64,000 bases of DNA from Alphaproteobacteria bacterium (lineage in GTDB: Bacteria; Pseudomonadota; Alphaproteobacteria; MPNO01; UBA2964): assembly GCA_012103315.1 (NCBI GenBank), contig WLWZ01000006.1, positions 124,001 through 188,000 on the forward strand, written 5' to 3'. A program made the position numbers and the translations under genes. Shown piece by piece: positions 44,359-52,881 of the stretch (position 1 is its first letter; each line of letters begins with the position of its first letter). The notes below the pieces were generated by a model that did not search any database, had not been told where the DNA came from, and saw nothing but the letters and a program-made list of their open reading frames with translations.

Positions 44359-44760
44359 ATGTGGAGTTTTAACCGGATTGATCATGTCGTTATCTGGGTG
44401 CGTGATCTCGAAAAATCGATGACGTTTTATCAAAAACTCGGCATGGAGATTAACCAGAAATCGCTGGAGGAATATCACGCGGGCAAGACGCCGTTTGTGG
44501 CCGTGCGCGTTGGCCCCAACAACCAGATAGATCTGCGGCCCAATCCCGACTGGGTCCCGGTCGAGCGCGAGAAGGGCAATATGCAGCACATCAATGTCGC
44601 GATGGATGACGTCGATAATATCCAGACCGTCATCGACACGCTGGCCGAGCGTGGCCTGACGCCGGACTACGGGCCCGAGGTTCAGGGTGGCTCGTGGCGC
44701 ATTGATATATATGATCCCGACAATAATCGGATTGAGATGGCGCTGAACCGTCCGGCATGA
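44359..44760 (+). CDS. VOC family (glyoxalase/dioxygenase-like) protein
   Basis: A single-domain protein of 133 residues. The first metal-type histidine is in IDHVVIWVRDL, a second in MQHINVAM, and the terminal glutamate in NRIEMAL, with the classic YDPDNN before it. The family spans glyoxalase I, fosfomycin resistance and extradiol dioxygenases. It is 30 bases ahead of a TauD dioxygenase gene and is probably co-transcribed with it. Confidence 0.85.
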   Translation: MWSFNRIDHVVIWVRDLEKSMTFYQKLGMEINQKSLEEYHAGKTPFVAVRVGPNNQIDLRPNPDWVPVEREKGNMQHINVAMDDVDNIQTVIDTLAERGLTPDYGPEVQGGSWRIDIYDPDNNRIEMALNRPA

Positions 44761-44790
44761 ATTGGCGGGGCGCTTATGAGGGAACAAAGA

Positions 44791-45639
44791 ATGCAGGTCA
44801 ATAAACTAACAGACAGCTTCGCGGCAGAAATCGTTGGCGCCAAAGTTGCCGATGATATGAGCGAGACTGATGTCGACACCATCACCGACGCGTTTCTGGA
44901 ACATCAGGTTATCGTCATCCGCGACCAGAATATGTCGCCGGTCGAACAGAAGAAATTCAGCCTGCATTTTGGTGAGCTGGCTTTTCATATTTCCAAGACC
45001 AACAAGGACAAGGAGCATCCCGAAATGCTCGTCCTGTCCAACAAGAAGGTCAACGGCAAATGGGTCGGCGCGACCAATGCCGGCGATGAATGGCATACGG
45101 ATTCTTTGTACCAGCCGGTGCCTGCCAAATGCACTATGCTGCACGCGCTCGAGGTGCCAGAGGAGGGCGGTGAGACCGCCTTTATCAATACTTATGCTGC
45201 CTATGAGGCGTTGCCCGAGGAAACCAAACAACGGCTCGACGGCGTACGCGGTATTAACTCGTGGAACCGGTTGCGCAATCCGCGGGTCAAAGTCCCGGAA
45301 CAACATGGTGACGGCAAAAGTGTCTATGACACAGGCGCGCCTGACGTGATGCACCCCATTATCCGCACCCACCCGGAGAGCGGCCGCAAGGCGTTGTTTG
45401 TATCGCCACGCCATACGTTATTTGTCGAAGGTCTGCCGGAAGATGAGTCCGAAGACTTGCTACAGGAACTCTTCGCGGTTCAGCAACGCGAAGAGCATAT
45501 GTACATCCATAAATGGCAGCTCGGCGATATCCTGATTTGGGACAATCGCTGCACGCTCCATAAAGGTCTAGGCAAGATTAAAGAACCCGGCATACGGCAT
45601 CTGCATCGCACGTTGATCGAGGGCACGGTGCCATTTTGA
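44791..45639 (+). CDS. TauD/TfdA-family Fe(II)/2-oxoglutarate dioxygenase
   Basis: 282 residues. Iron ligands are H102 and D104 (EWHTDSLY) and H257 (CTLHKG); R273 or R269 probably binds 2-oxoglutarate. Start 44791 (MQVNKLTD) is chosen for its spacing from GAGGGAACAAAG; ATG 44776 is also in frame. It is a diverged relative of the enzyme at 2559 (shared HPEMLVLSN/HPSIMMITN and WDNRC segments). With the VOC gene it may form a two-step oxidation. Confidence 0.88.
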   Translation: MQVNKLTDSFAAEIVGAKVADDMSETDVDTITDAFLEHQVIVIRDQNMSPVEQKKFSLHFGELAFHISKTNKDKEHPEMLVLSNKKVNGKWVGATNAGDEWHTDSLYQPVPAKCTMLHALEVPEEGGETAFINTYAAYEALPEETKQRLDGVRGINSWNRLRNPRVKVPEQHGDGKSVYDTGAPDVMHPIIRTHPESGRKALFVSPRHTLFVEGLPEDESEDLLQELFAVQQREEHMYIHKWQLGDILIWDNRCTLHKGLGKIKEPGIRHLHRTLIEGTVPF

Positions 45640-45742
45640 TATTTTCAGCCTACGCCCGCTAACTGTCAGAATTTCTTACGACTTTTGAGCTGTGCCGTGT
45701 TGGGTAACCGCTAACCCTTTGAATACACTCAAAACTTATTAT

Positions 45743-45758
45743 TGGCATACAAATTGCA
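45743..45758 (+). promoter_or_regulatory. Sigma-54 (-24/-12) promoter
   Basis: TGGCATACAAATTGCA, with GG and GC ten bases apart, preceded by T. It is 63 bases before the GC-to-ATG of the PEP-CTERM gene at 45821. The core is nearly identical to the site at 6797-6812 (TGGCATAACAATTGCA). Confidence 0.75.
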
Positions 45759-45820
45759 TGGATAAGGGCAGGACATCGCGCCATAGATCGCGGTGTTAGT
45801 AGAGTGATTGAGCAGATTTG

Positions 45821-46477
45821 ATGAAATTACGCGTTTTGATCGCAGTATTTTGTTTCCAGCTGGTGGGGTTAAGCGCCTCTGCCGGGATCATTTCGCTTAC
45901 CCAACATGACATCGTAAACCAGTTTGACGTTGCCAGCACCGGCACGCTGGTTGTTGCCAATAGTCTCGGTGCTTCGCCGATTACCGGAACAATTAATGGT
46001 GTGGCATTCGGCACTGATCAGTCTGGCATTGGTAATTTCACCAATGGCGGCGGCAATTTTTCGAACCAATATGGTACGGCAACCGGCCTGGACCGGGTTC
46101 TCAGTAATCTGGTTTTCACCCCAAATACTGCGCCGGGTACGTTGACGCTCGGTGGACTGACGGTTGGTAATACCTACCGTCTTCAGCTTCTGTTTTCTAA
46201 TGTGCCGAATAGTACAGGTGACGATCAGCGAATTTCCGTACTCGGCAGCAATATCGACATCGTCAATATGGGAAATCGCGGCATCAATGTCGTCGCCGAA
46301 TTTACCGCTGATACAGCATCCTTGCTGACGTCATTTATCGATCAGGGCAATCGAACTATTCTCAACGGTTATGCTTTGCATGATGTCACCCAGGCTTCGG
46401 CACCTGGCACGATGACGATCTTTGGTCTCAGCGTATTTGGGCTTGGGATCGTTCGCCGACGGCGTAAAGCGCTTTAG
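45821..46477 (+). CDS. PEP-CTERM-type exported protein
   Basis: 218 residues. A signal peptide ends LSASAGI. The beta-rich body (TLTLGGLTVGNTYRLQLLFS) resembles carbohydrate-binding or jelly-roll modules. The tail SAPGTMTIFGLSVFGLG then IVRRRRKAL is a PEP-CTERM variant (APG). It is driven by a sigma-54 promoter match at 45743. Its 3' end nearly touches the convergent HIT gene. Confidence 0.8.
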   Translation: MKLRVLIAVFCFQLVGLSASAGIISLTQHDIVNQFDVASTGTLVVANSLGASPITGTINGVAFGTDQSGIGNFTNGGGNFSNQYGTATGLDRVLSNLVFTPNTAPGTLTLGGLTVGNTYRLQLLFSNVPNSTGDDQRISVLGSNIDIVNMGNRGINVVAEFTADTASLLTSFIDQGNRTILNGYALHDVTQASAPGTMTIFGLSVFGLGIVRRRRKAL

Positions 46478-46486
46478 CCGTTCCGA

Positions 46487-46906
46487 CTACTGCAGCGCGT
46501 TTTGGAGCTGCTCTGTTAAATTTTTGAGTTCGGTCTGTTCATACGGTATTGGTGTATGCGCACCCCACACAGGTCCCGGCCAGGCATCATCATCGGCATG
46601 GCGCGCCACAACGTGGATATGCAGTTGGGAGACGATATTGCCGAGCGCGCCGACGTTGATTTTGTTCGGTGTAAACAAATCAGCGAGAACTCGCGAAGCG
46701 CGATCAAGTTCAGAGATCAGGAGTGTTTGATCTGCGGGCGCAAGATCGTGAATCTCTTTCATGTCCGCCCGCGCTGGCACCAGGATTATCCACGGGTAGC
46801 GGCTGTCATTCATCAGGAGAACACGGCATAACGGCCAGCGCGTGAGCTCAACTGTATCGGCGGCGAGCGTGTCATTGAGAATGAAATTGGACATCAGTGA
46901 ACTCAT
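46487..46906 (-). CDS. HIT family protein
   Basis: A 139-residue histidine-triad nucleotide hydrolase-like protein. The triad is in QLHIHVVARH, with an upstream NVGALGN segment. HIT proteins hydrolyse AMP-linked compounds. The start may be ATG 46894 (MSNFILND). It is single and convergent with the PEP-CTERM gene. Confidence 0.85.
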   Translation of the reverse strand: MSSLMSNFILNDTLAADTVELTRWPLCRVLLMNDSRYPWIILVPARADMKEIHDLAPADQTLLISELDRASRVLADLFTPNKINVGALGNIVSQLHIHVVARHADDDAWPGPVWGAHTPIPYEQTELKNLTEQLQNALQ

Positions 46907-47006
46907 CTATTTGAGCCGCAACGATATTGTGAAACGGCGGCTGTTATGATACCAAGACCTTGGGTCGGTGGTGTTGAATATTAGTATCTCTTTGTATGAG
47001 AAGTGA

Positions 47007-48773
47007 ATGGCTATCACTGATCTAAAACCCTCACTTCCTAAGAACAGTTTGCGCGTTCAGCTCGCCATGACAACGGCGATGGCTGGAGTCCTCTTTAGCT
47101 ATGGCGGTAAGCAGGCCTATGCCGGTGCCTGTACCGGCGGTGCCGGGGTCTATTCCTGTTCTGGAATTGCTAATCCGGGAACCGATGCTCAACAAAATTT
47201 GAATGGGGTGCCGGGTGGGGCTGTCAGCATTACGACGACCGCCGGGTTTGGGATCGATACCGCTGCGACTGCGGCGATAAGAAGTCAAGGCATCAATACC
47301 GCAGGGATCAGCATAACCGACAATAATGCGTCAACCATTCGGGGCAGTAGCACTGGAATTCATGCCCAGCAAAGTGGTGCGACGAGTAGCGGCGATATAA
47401 CGATCACGAGCAATGGCCTCATCGAAGGTGGGTCTAACGGGATCTATGCGTTCAATCTTGCGACTGGTGGTAATCTCCAGATCACCGCCAATGACGTATC
47501 CGGAGGTTTTGTTAACGGTATAATTGCCTCGGCTGACAACAATATTGATATTACGACAAACGGTACGGTTACGGGAAACCAGAGAGGGATTGAGTCTTTC
47601 GCGAATACTCTGGGAAGTGGCAATAATACGATCGTAATCAATGGCAGCGTCACCGGCACTTCCGCAATCGGTGTCGGTGTCGTTGGCACGGCCTATAACG
47701 GTGGCAGCCTGTCGATCTCGGTCGCTGCAGGCGGTTCTGTCAATGGTGCCCAGACTGGAATTGTCTCCTATGTTAATGCCGCCTCGACGGCCGCAATTAC
47801 GGTAAGCGGAACCGTTACAGGCGGAACCCGAGCGGGCATCGATAGTAATTTCTTTTCCACCGGCGGAACGACAAATATCACGTTGAATAATGGCGCGAAT
47901 GTTAGTGCCACCTCGGGTGTCGCTATCTCCAACGGTATTTATGGTGCTTCAAACTACGACAACACGGCAAATGTTATCGTGAATAATGGTGCTGTCGTTA
48001 CCGGTGACATTAATTTGGGTGATGGAACGGACACGGCTACTTTTAATACCGGCGCCGCTGTTAATGGCGCGGTCAATATGGGGAGTGGCACAGACACGAT
48101 TACCTTCAACGGCGGTGATTTTACCAACATTACGACCGTCGATGGTGGTAGTGGCACCGACACGATGACGATCACAAACGGGTTTGTTGGAACCAGCGGT
48201 AATATCGTCAATGTTGAAAACCTGACCATCGGTAGTGGTGGCACAGTCCATTTCACTGGTGCGCTGGCCCACGATACCGTTGCGGTGCAAACTGGCGGCA
48301 CGTTAAGCGGAGGCAATTTACCGATTGCGACCAATATCACGGGTAGTCTTGATCTCGGAGTGGGATCAACAGTACTGGCTGAATTGGGCGGGACCTCCAG
48401 CACTCAATACGATCAAATCGATGTTGCGAACGCCACAACGCTGGCCGCTGGCGCAATCTTCGATGTCGATTTTATCAGTGGTTTCTCCGCATCGCTGGGC
48501 GAATTCTTTGACATTGTTATCGCTGACAGTTTCATCGGCGATATCAACGATCTGATATTCGATTTCTCCGGTGCCGCGCTTGGTATTGGGCTCGGCTGGG
48601 AGGCTTCTTTCGTCGCCGCAGGCGGGTCAGATGAGGCGCTGCGTCTTACAGTTGTTGTCGATGATACGCCAGTTCCGGGGCCGTCAACTATACTTACACT
48701 GAGCGTTGGGCTGTTTGGGCTTTACAGGTTGCGGCGTCAGCGTAAGCATCGGTCGTCCCAGGCCGTCGCCTAA
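47007..48773 (+). CDS. PEP-CTERM protein with autotransporter-like beta-solenoid passenger
   Basis: 588 residues. An extended signal region (LRVQLAMTTAMAGVLFSYGG, cleavage near QAYAGA) is followed by CTGGAGVYSCSGIANPGTD and then Gly/Asn/Thr-rich beta-strand repeats (VNGAVNMGSGTDTITFNGGD type) as in autotransporter passengers. There is no beta-barrel; instead the C-terminus is VPGPSTILTLSVGLFGLY then RLRRQRKH, a PEP-CTERM variant. It is homologous over most of its length to residues 273-1252 of the protein at 52882. Probably a long adhesin-like surface protein. Confidence 0.82.
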   Translation: MAITDLKPSLPKNSLRVQLAMTTAMAGVLFSYGGKQAYAGACTGGAGVYSCSGIANPGTDAQQNLNGVPGGAVSITTTAGFGIDTAATAAIRSQGINTAGISITDNNASTIRGSSTGIHAQQSGATSSGDITITSNGLIEGGSNGIYAFNLATGGNLQITANDVSGGFVNGIIASADNNIDITTNGTVTGNQRGIESFANTLGSGNNTIVINGSVTGTSAIGVGVVGTAYNGGSLSISVAAGGSVNGAQTGIVSYVNAASTAAITVSGTVTGGTRAGIDSNFFSTGGTTNITLNNGANVSATSGVAISNGIYGASNYDNTANVIVNNGAVVTGDINLGDGTDTATFNTGAAVNGAVNMGSGTDTITFNGGDFTNITTVDGGSGTDTMTITNGFVGTSGNIVNVENLTIGSGGTVHFTGALAHDTVAVQTGGTLSGGNLPIATNITGSLDLGVGSTVLAELGGTSSTQYDQIDVANATTLAAGAIFDVDFISGFSASLGEFFDIVIADSFIGDINDLIFDFSGAALGIGLGWEASFVAAGGSDEALRLTVVVDDTPVPGPSTILTLSVGLFGLYRLRRQRKHRSSQAVA

Positions 48774-48855
48774 ATTTAAATCTCAAAAATCCCGATTGTT
48801 TTTTTCGACCAATTTGTCCTAGGTTTGCGCGACAATAACTTGGGGCAGGCATCTC

Positions 48856-49998
48856 TTGGCCGATATTCACGATGTCATTGATGTGATCTATGCACAGGCC
48901 GCTGGCAATGGCGACTGGCGGCAACCGTTATCGATGATCCAGGAGCTGGTGTCATCCAAGGGCGCGTTTTTTACCGGCCACGACATTGTTGAGGCCAAGC
49001 CAACCTTTCGTTTGTCGTCACGCGGGCTGGTTGCGACCGAAGACGATTATGATCTGAAAATGTATCGCGCTAATGAACGGATAAAGCTCCTGCTTAAACA
49101 CCCGACCGGGTCATCGATTACCGGCGGTGAGCTGACCTCTGACGCGGAATTTGAGCGCAGCGCGTTTTATCTTAGTTTTATGAAGGATCATGATTTGTTC
49201 CATACTGGTGGCACCATTCTCGAGAATAATTATCTCAAGGCGCTGACGTTTGGGGCGATCCGCGAGAAAGGCGCTGGGGATTATACCCCGGCGGAAATGA
49301 AAGATCTGGCGATCCTTGCACGGCATGCGCATCGGGCTTTGAAAGTCCGTGAAGTGATAGAGGATCGCGATGCCGCCTATCGGGTGCGCGATGAACTTGG
49401 TGACAAGATCAATGCCGGGATGTTCACGCTCGACCGGGAAGGCCGGGTCCTTGCGACAAATGTCGAAGCCGATGCGGTGCTGGGTGACGAGGATGGCGTG
49501 TCGATAGTAAAAGACCGTCTGGCCTTTGCCGCACCGACCGCAAACGGTCATCTGCGGCATATTTTGTACAGCCAGTCGGGCGATGGTTTTGAAGAGCTCG
49601 AAGACGACCCGCCACCCAACATGTTCGGGATTAATCGGCCTTCGGGCGAGACCCCCTATTGGGTGACCTGGATGCCCGCGACCGATACGCGCTCCATTCT
49701 GACATCGCATTTTTCTGGCCTGCCGCAGCCGGCTATATTGGTTTTTGTGACAGATAGTGCTCGGCGCTGGACCGTGTCGATTGATACCCTGAAAGAACAT
49801 TTCGGACTGACCGATAAGGAAGCCTGCATCGTGGCGGCATTGGTGTCAGGCGAAACCACCGAAGAGATTAGCCGGTCGCATGAGATCTCGATCAATACGA
49901 TTAAAACCCATCTCAAACGGATATTCGACAAGACCGGGACGTCGAGCCAGATCGCGCTGGTTCGACTGGTTCTGCGCGCCCATGCCGTTGTTTCCTGA
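48856..49998 (+). CDS. LuxR-type transcriptional regulator, TTG start
   Basis: 380 residues. The C-terminal GerE/LuxR helix-turn-helix spans about residues 315-375 (FGLTDKEACIVAALVSGETT then HEISINTIKTHLKRIFDKTG). The N-terminal part is a PAS-like sensor region (GMFTLDREGRVLATNVEA). The only upstream in-frame start is TTG 48856. The stop codon abuts the ATG of the following dctM, so it probably controls and is co-transcribed with the third TRAP set. Confidence 0.82.
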   Translation: MADIHDVIDVIYAQAAGNGDWRQPLSMIQELVSSKGAFFTGHDIVEAKPTFRLSSRGLVATEDDYDLKMYRANERIKLLLKHPTGSSITGGELTSDAEFERSAFYLSFMKDHDLFHTGGTILENNYLKALTFGAIREKGAGDYTPAEMKDLAILARHAHRALKVREVIEDRDAAYRVRDELGDKINAGMFTLDREGRVLATNVEADAVLGDEDGVSIVKDRLAFAAPTANGHLRHILYSQSGDGFEELEDDPPPNMFGINRPSGETPYWVTWMPATDTRSILTSHFSGLPQPAILVFVTDSARRWTVSIDTLKEHFGLTDKEACIVAALVSGETTEEISRSHEISINTIKTHLKRIFDKTGTSSQIALVRLVLRAHAVVS

Positions 49999-51285
49999 AT
50001 GACTTTTCTCGTTCTCGGTGTAACCGCGGTGTTTTTGCTGGGCGGTGTCGGGATCGCCTATGTCATCGGAGCGGGGTCAGTGCTCGGCTTTATTGCAGCG
50101 GGGCAGGATATCTATCTTGCGGTTTTGCCGCAGCGTATTTTCTCACAGCTCGATTTGTTCGCGTTGATGGCGCTGCCGTTGTTTATCCTAACCGGCGAGA
50201 TCATGAACCGGTCCGGTATCACTAGGGTGATCGTGAATTTGATGATGGCGCTGGTTGGACGGGTCAAAGGTGGTCTCGGTCATGCGAATATTCTGACGAG
50301 TGTCTTCTTCGGCGGTGTGTCGGGTTCCGCAATCGCGGATACCGCAGCATTGTCGAACACGCTGGTCCCCGCCATGGTCGAACGCGGCTATCGCCGCTCC
50401 TATGCCGCAGCACTGACGGCGGCCTCGTCGATCATTGGCCCGATCATTCCGCCGAGCATCATTCTCATCCTTTACGGCGCGTTGATGGAGACATCGGTGA
50501 CCGCATTGTTTGTCGCCGGAATCGTACCGGGGTTGTTGTTGGCAGCTTCCTTGATGGTGGCGAACGCAATATGTGCAAGACGTGAAGATCACCGAGAGGA
50601 AAACGAAAAGGATGACCCTGTTTTATCCCGGAGCATTATCGCAGCTTTGCCAGCCTTGTCTCTTCCAGTTATTATTCTCGGCGGCATCGTTGGCGGGGTC
50701 ACCACACCAACCGAAGCGGCGGCAATTGCCGTGGTCGCGGCGCTAATTGTCGGTAGCCGGCAGGATGGTATGAACGCACAAATTTTCTGGCAGGCTGTAC
50801 AGACTACGGTCCGGCTGACGGGGTCGGTGTTTATGATCCTCGCCGCTGTCGCGGTGTTTGGTTATCTCGCCGGCTTGTTGCAGTGGCCACAATCGTTAGC
50901 GGGGTGGGTGTCAGGAACGGGGTTGTCCGGTCTTGAGCTGTTACTGGCGATCAACCTGTTATTTCTGGTGGTCGGGATGGTGCTCGATTTACCAGTGGCA
51001 TTGTTTTTGATAGTGCCAGTGATTGCCCCGCTGGCTTTGGCGCAGGGCGTTGATCCGACCCATCTCGGGATCGTGTTGTGTTTCAATCTTTGTATCGGGC
51101 TGACGCCGCCGCCCTTTGGCGCGTGTCTCGCGGTCACGGCTTCAGTCGCGGGGGTAGAGTATAAAAAGATCGCCCGTGCAGTGTTGACATTTGTCGCAGC
51201 GGAAATCCTTGTGTTGGGATGTTTAATATTGTTTCCACAAATCAGCTTGTTCTTGCCACGCCTTGCCGGCTTCGTCGCCGGGTAG
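49999..51285 (+). CDS. TRAP transporter large permease (DctM), third set
   Basis: A 428-residue, 12-TM permease with GSAIADTAALSNTLVPAMVERGY, IIGPIIPPSIILILYG, GGVTTPTEAAAIAVVAAL and GLTPPPFGACLAV. It starts directly after the LuxR stop. The gene order here (regulator, M, P, Q) differs from the P-Q-M order of the two other sets. Confidence 0.92.
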   Translation: MTFLVLGVTAVFLLGGVGIAYVIGAGSVLGFIAAGQDIYLAVLPQRIFSQLDLFALMALPLFILTGEIMNRSGITRVIVNLMMALVGRVKGGLGHANILTSVFFGGVSGSAIADTAALSNTLVPAMVERGYRRSYAAALTAASSIIGPIIPPSIILILYGALMETSVTALFVAGIVPGLLLAASLMVANAICARREDHREENEKDDPVLSRSIIAALPALSLPVIILGGIVGGVTTPTEAAAIAVVAALIVGSRQDGMNAQIFWQAVQTTVRLTGSVFMILAAVAVFGYLAGLLQWPQSLAGWVSGTGLSGLELLLAINLLFLVVGMVLDLPVALFLIVPVIAPLALAQGVDPTHLGIVLCFNLCIGLTPPPFGACLAVTASVAGVEYKKIARAVLTFVAAEILVLGCLILFPQISLFLPRLAGFVAG

Positions 51286-51296
51286 AGGAGAATGAA

Positions 51297-52274
51297 ATGA
51301 AAACCATAAGTCTGTTTCTCACTGTCCTTCTTTTCTCTATCGGGCAAGGTCGTGCCGCTGAACTCAAGATGGCGCTCGATAGTCCGCAGGATGTGAAGAA
51401 ATCCGGCTCTTATGTCTGGGCTCATAGCTTTGCCTCGACCCTGCGCGCAGATGGCATGGCGGTAACCGAATATCCACGAGGTGCACTGGGCGGGGAAGAT
51501 GAACGACTCGATCAAACCCGTCAGGGATTGCTGCAGATCAACATGGCGGCGGTGCGTTCGGCGGGTAAAATCGACAGACTGATCTTTGGTCTCTATCTGC
51601 CTTATTTGTTTGACGATGATGCGCATCAGATTAAAGCGCTGGAGCAGGCGGGCTTGTCTGAGAAGATCAATAAGAGCCTGGAGAAAGGCGATATCCGCGT
51701 TCTTGCCTTTACGCGTCCCGGTTCCCCCGCCGGTATATTCAATACCAAGCGGTCGATCCGAACTGTCGCCGATATGCAGGGACTGAGAATGCGGGCTCTC
51801 GATGCTGGGCAGATTGCGCTCTACAAAGCGTGGGGGGCGACCGGTACCATCGTGTCATGGCGCGAAGTGCCAAACGCACTGCAAACCGGCGTTGCTCATG
51901 GCTATATCAATCCGTCGATTGCGCCGCTGATTTTTGGTCATACCGGTTTTCTCAAACACTTTACCGATGCGGGGGCGATTGTCGGTGGGCGGGTCGTGCT
52001 GGCGTCACTCAAATGGTATCGCGGTCTGACCGAACAGAAACGACGTTTGATTGGCCAGGCGGCGAAAACGGCAACCGCCGCGAACCAGAAATGGCTCAAG
52101 AAAACAGGACCAGCGATGCTTGGTCGATTGGAACAAGTTGGAATTACCGTTACGCGATTGGCTCCAGAAGCTCGCGCTGAATTCGCCCGCCGCGCACGCA
52201 CGGTTTACAGCGCCGGTGTGCTTTCGCCGGACCAAGTCAAAATCTGGACTGATGCGGTGAAGGCAACGCGCTAA
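51297..52274 (+). CDS. TRAP transporter substrate-binding protein (DctP), third set
   Basis: 325 residues. ATG 51297 has AGAGGAGAATGA just upstream; the signal peptide ends GQGRAAE. Receptor landmarks are LRMRALDAGQIALYKAWGAT and VPNALQTGVAHGYINP. It is the periplasmic receptor for the DctM at 49999 and the DctQ at 52275. The ligand is unknown. Confidence 0.9.
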   Translation: MKTISLFLTVLLFSIGQGRAAELKMALDSPQDVKKSGSYVWAHSFASTLRADGMAVTEYPRGALGGEDERLDQTRQGLLQINMAAVRSAGKIDRLIFGLYLPYLFDDDAHQIKALEQAGLSEKINKSLEKGDIRVLAFTRPGSPAGIFNTKRSIRTVADMQGLRMRALDAGQIALYKAWGATGTIVSWREVPNALQTGVAHGYINPSIAPLIFGHTGFLKHFTDAGAIVGGRVVLASLKWYRGLTEQKRRLIGQAAKTATAANQKWLKKTGPAMLGRLEQVGITVTRLAPEARAEFARRARTVYSAGVLSPDQVKIWTDAVKATR

Positions 52275-52724
52275 ATGATGATGGCTTTTCACACTCTCAG
52301 CGATGTTCTCGACCGGGTGTGCCGGGCAGTGGCGGGGTGTGCGTTGATCGTGCTGTTGCTTGTGGTTTTGATTCAGCTCGTCGCGCGATACGTCCTCGAT
52401 AGCCCACCTGTCTGGACCGAGGAATTAGCACGTTATGCGATGATCTGGGCCGGGCTGTTGGGTGCGACCGTCGCCTTCAAGGTAGCGAGTGATCCGGTTA
52501 TTGCGAACATCTTTCCGGAGAAACTGTCCCGAGCAATCCAGACAATCGCTGTTTTGGTCTTTCTGCTTCCTATTATCGCTGTCAGCCGAGGCTTTCTCGG
52601 ACGGGCCGCAGAACTGTCCAGCGAAGTTCTCGGTATCTCGATGATTTTTGTTGTTGCGGCGGTACCCGTTGCGGCGATGGTCATCTTGATCCACCTCATG
52701 GCACGGCTCGCAACCCGGCCTTAG
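52275..52724 (+). CDS. TRAP transporter small permease (DctQ), third set
   Basis: 149 residues with four TM segments; VWTEELARYAMIWAGLLGATVAFK is the usual conserved region (given here in the form WTEELARYAMIWAG). It starts immediately after the dctP stop. It is the last gene of the operon that begins with the LuxR regulator. Confidence 0.88.
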   Translation: MMMAFHTLSDVLDRVCRAVAGCALIVLLLVVLIQLVARYVLDSPPVWTEELARYAMIWAGLLGATVAFKVASDPVIANIFPEKLSRAIQTIAVLVFLLPIIAVSRGFLGRAAELSSEVLGISMIFVVAAVPVAAMVILIHLMARLATRP

Positions 52725-52770
52725 CGTCAAGTTTTCACGCCTAAAACGCGCAAATCTTTATTTTCCGATA

Positions 52771-52786
52771 TCACCCGTTCGGGTGA
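52771..52786. other. Perfect 7-pair inverted repeat
   Basis: TCACCCG-TT-CGGGTGA in the 157-base gap between dctQ and the large PEP-CTERM gene. No T tract follows, so it may be an operator or a short attenuating hairpin. Confidence 0.35.
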
Positions 52787-52881
52787 CGCGGGTACGCCGC
52801 GATTCCCGCTAGTTTCCGCATGTCGTTTGGGGGGATGGCATACGCCGATTTTTTGGGCGTGAAATAAAAGGAAAATTGGCT

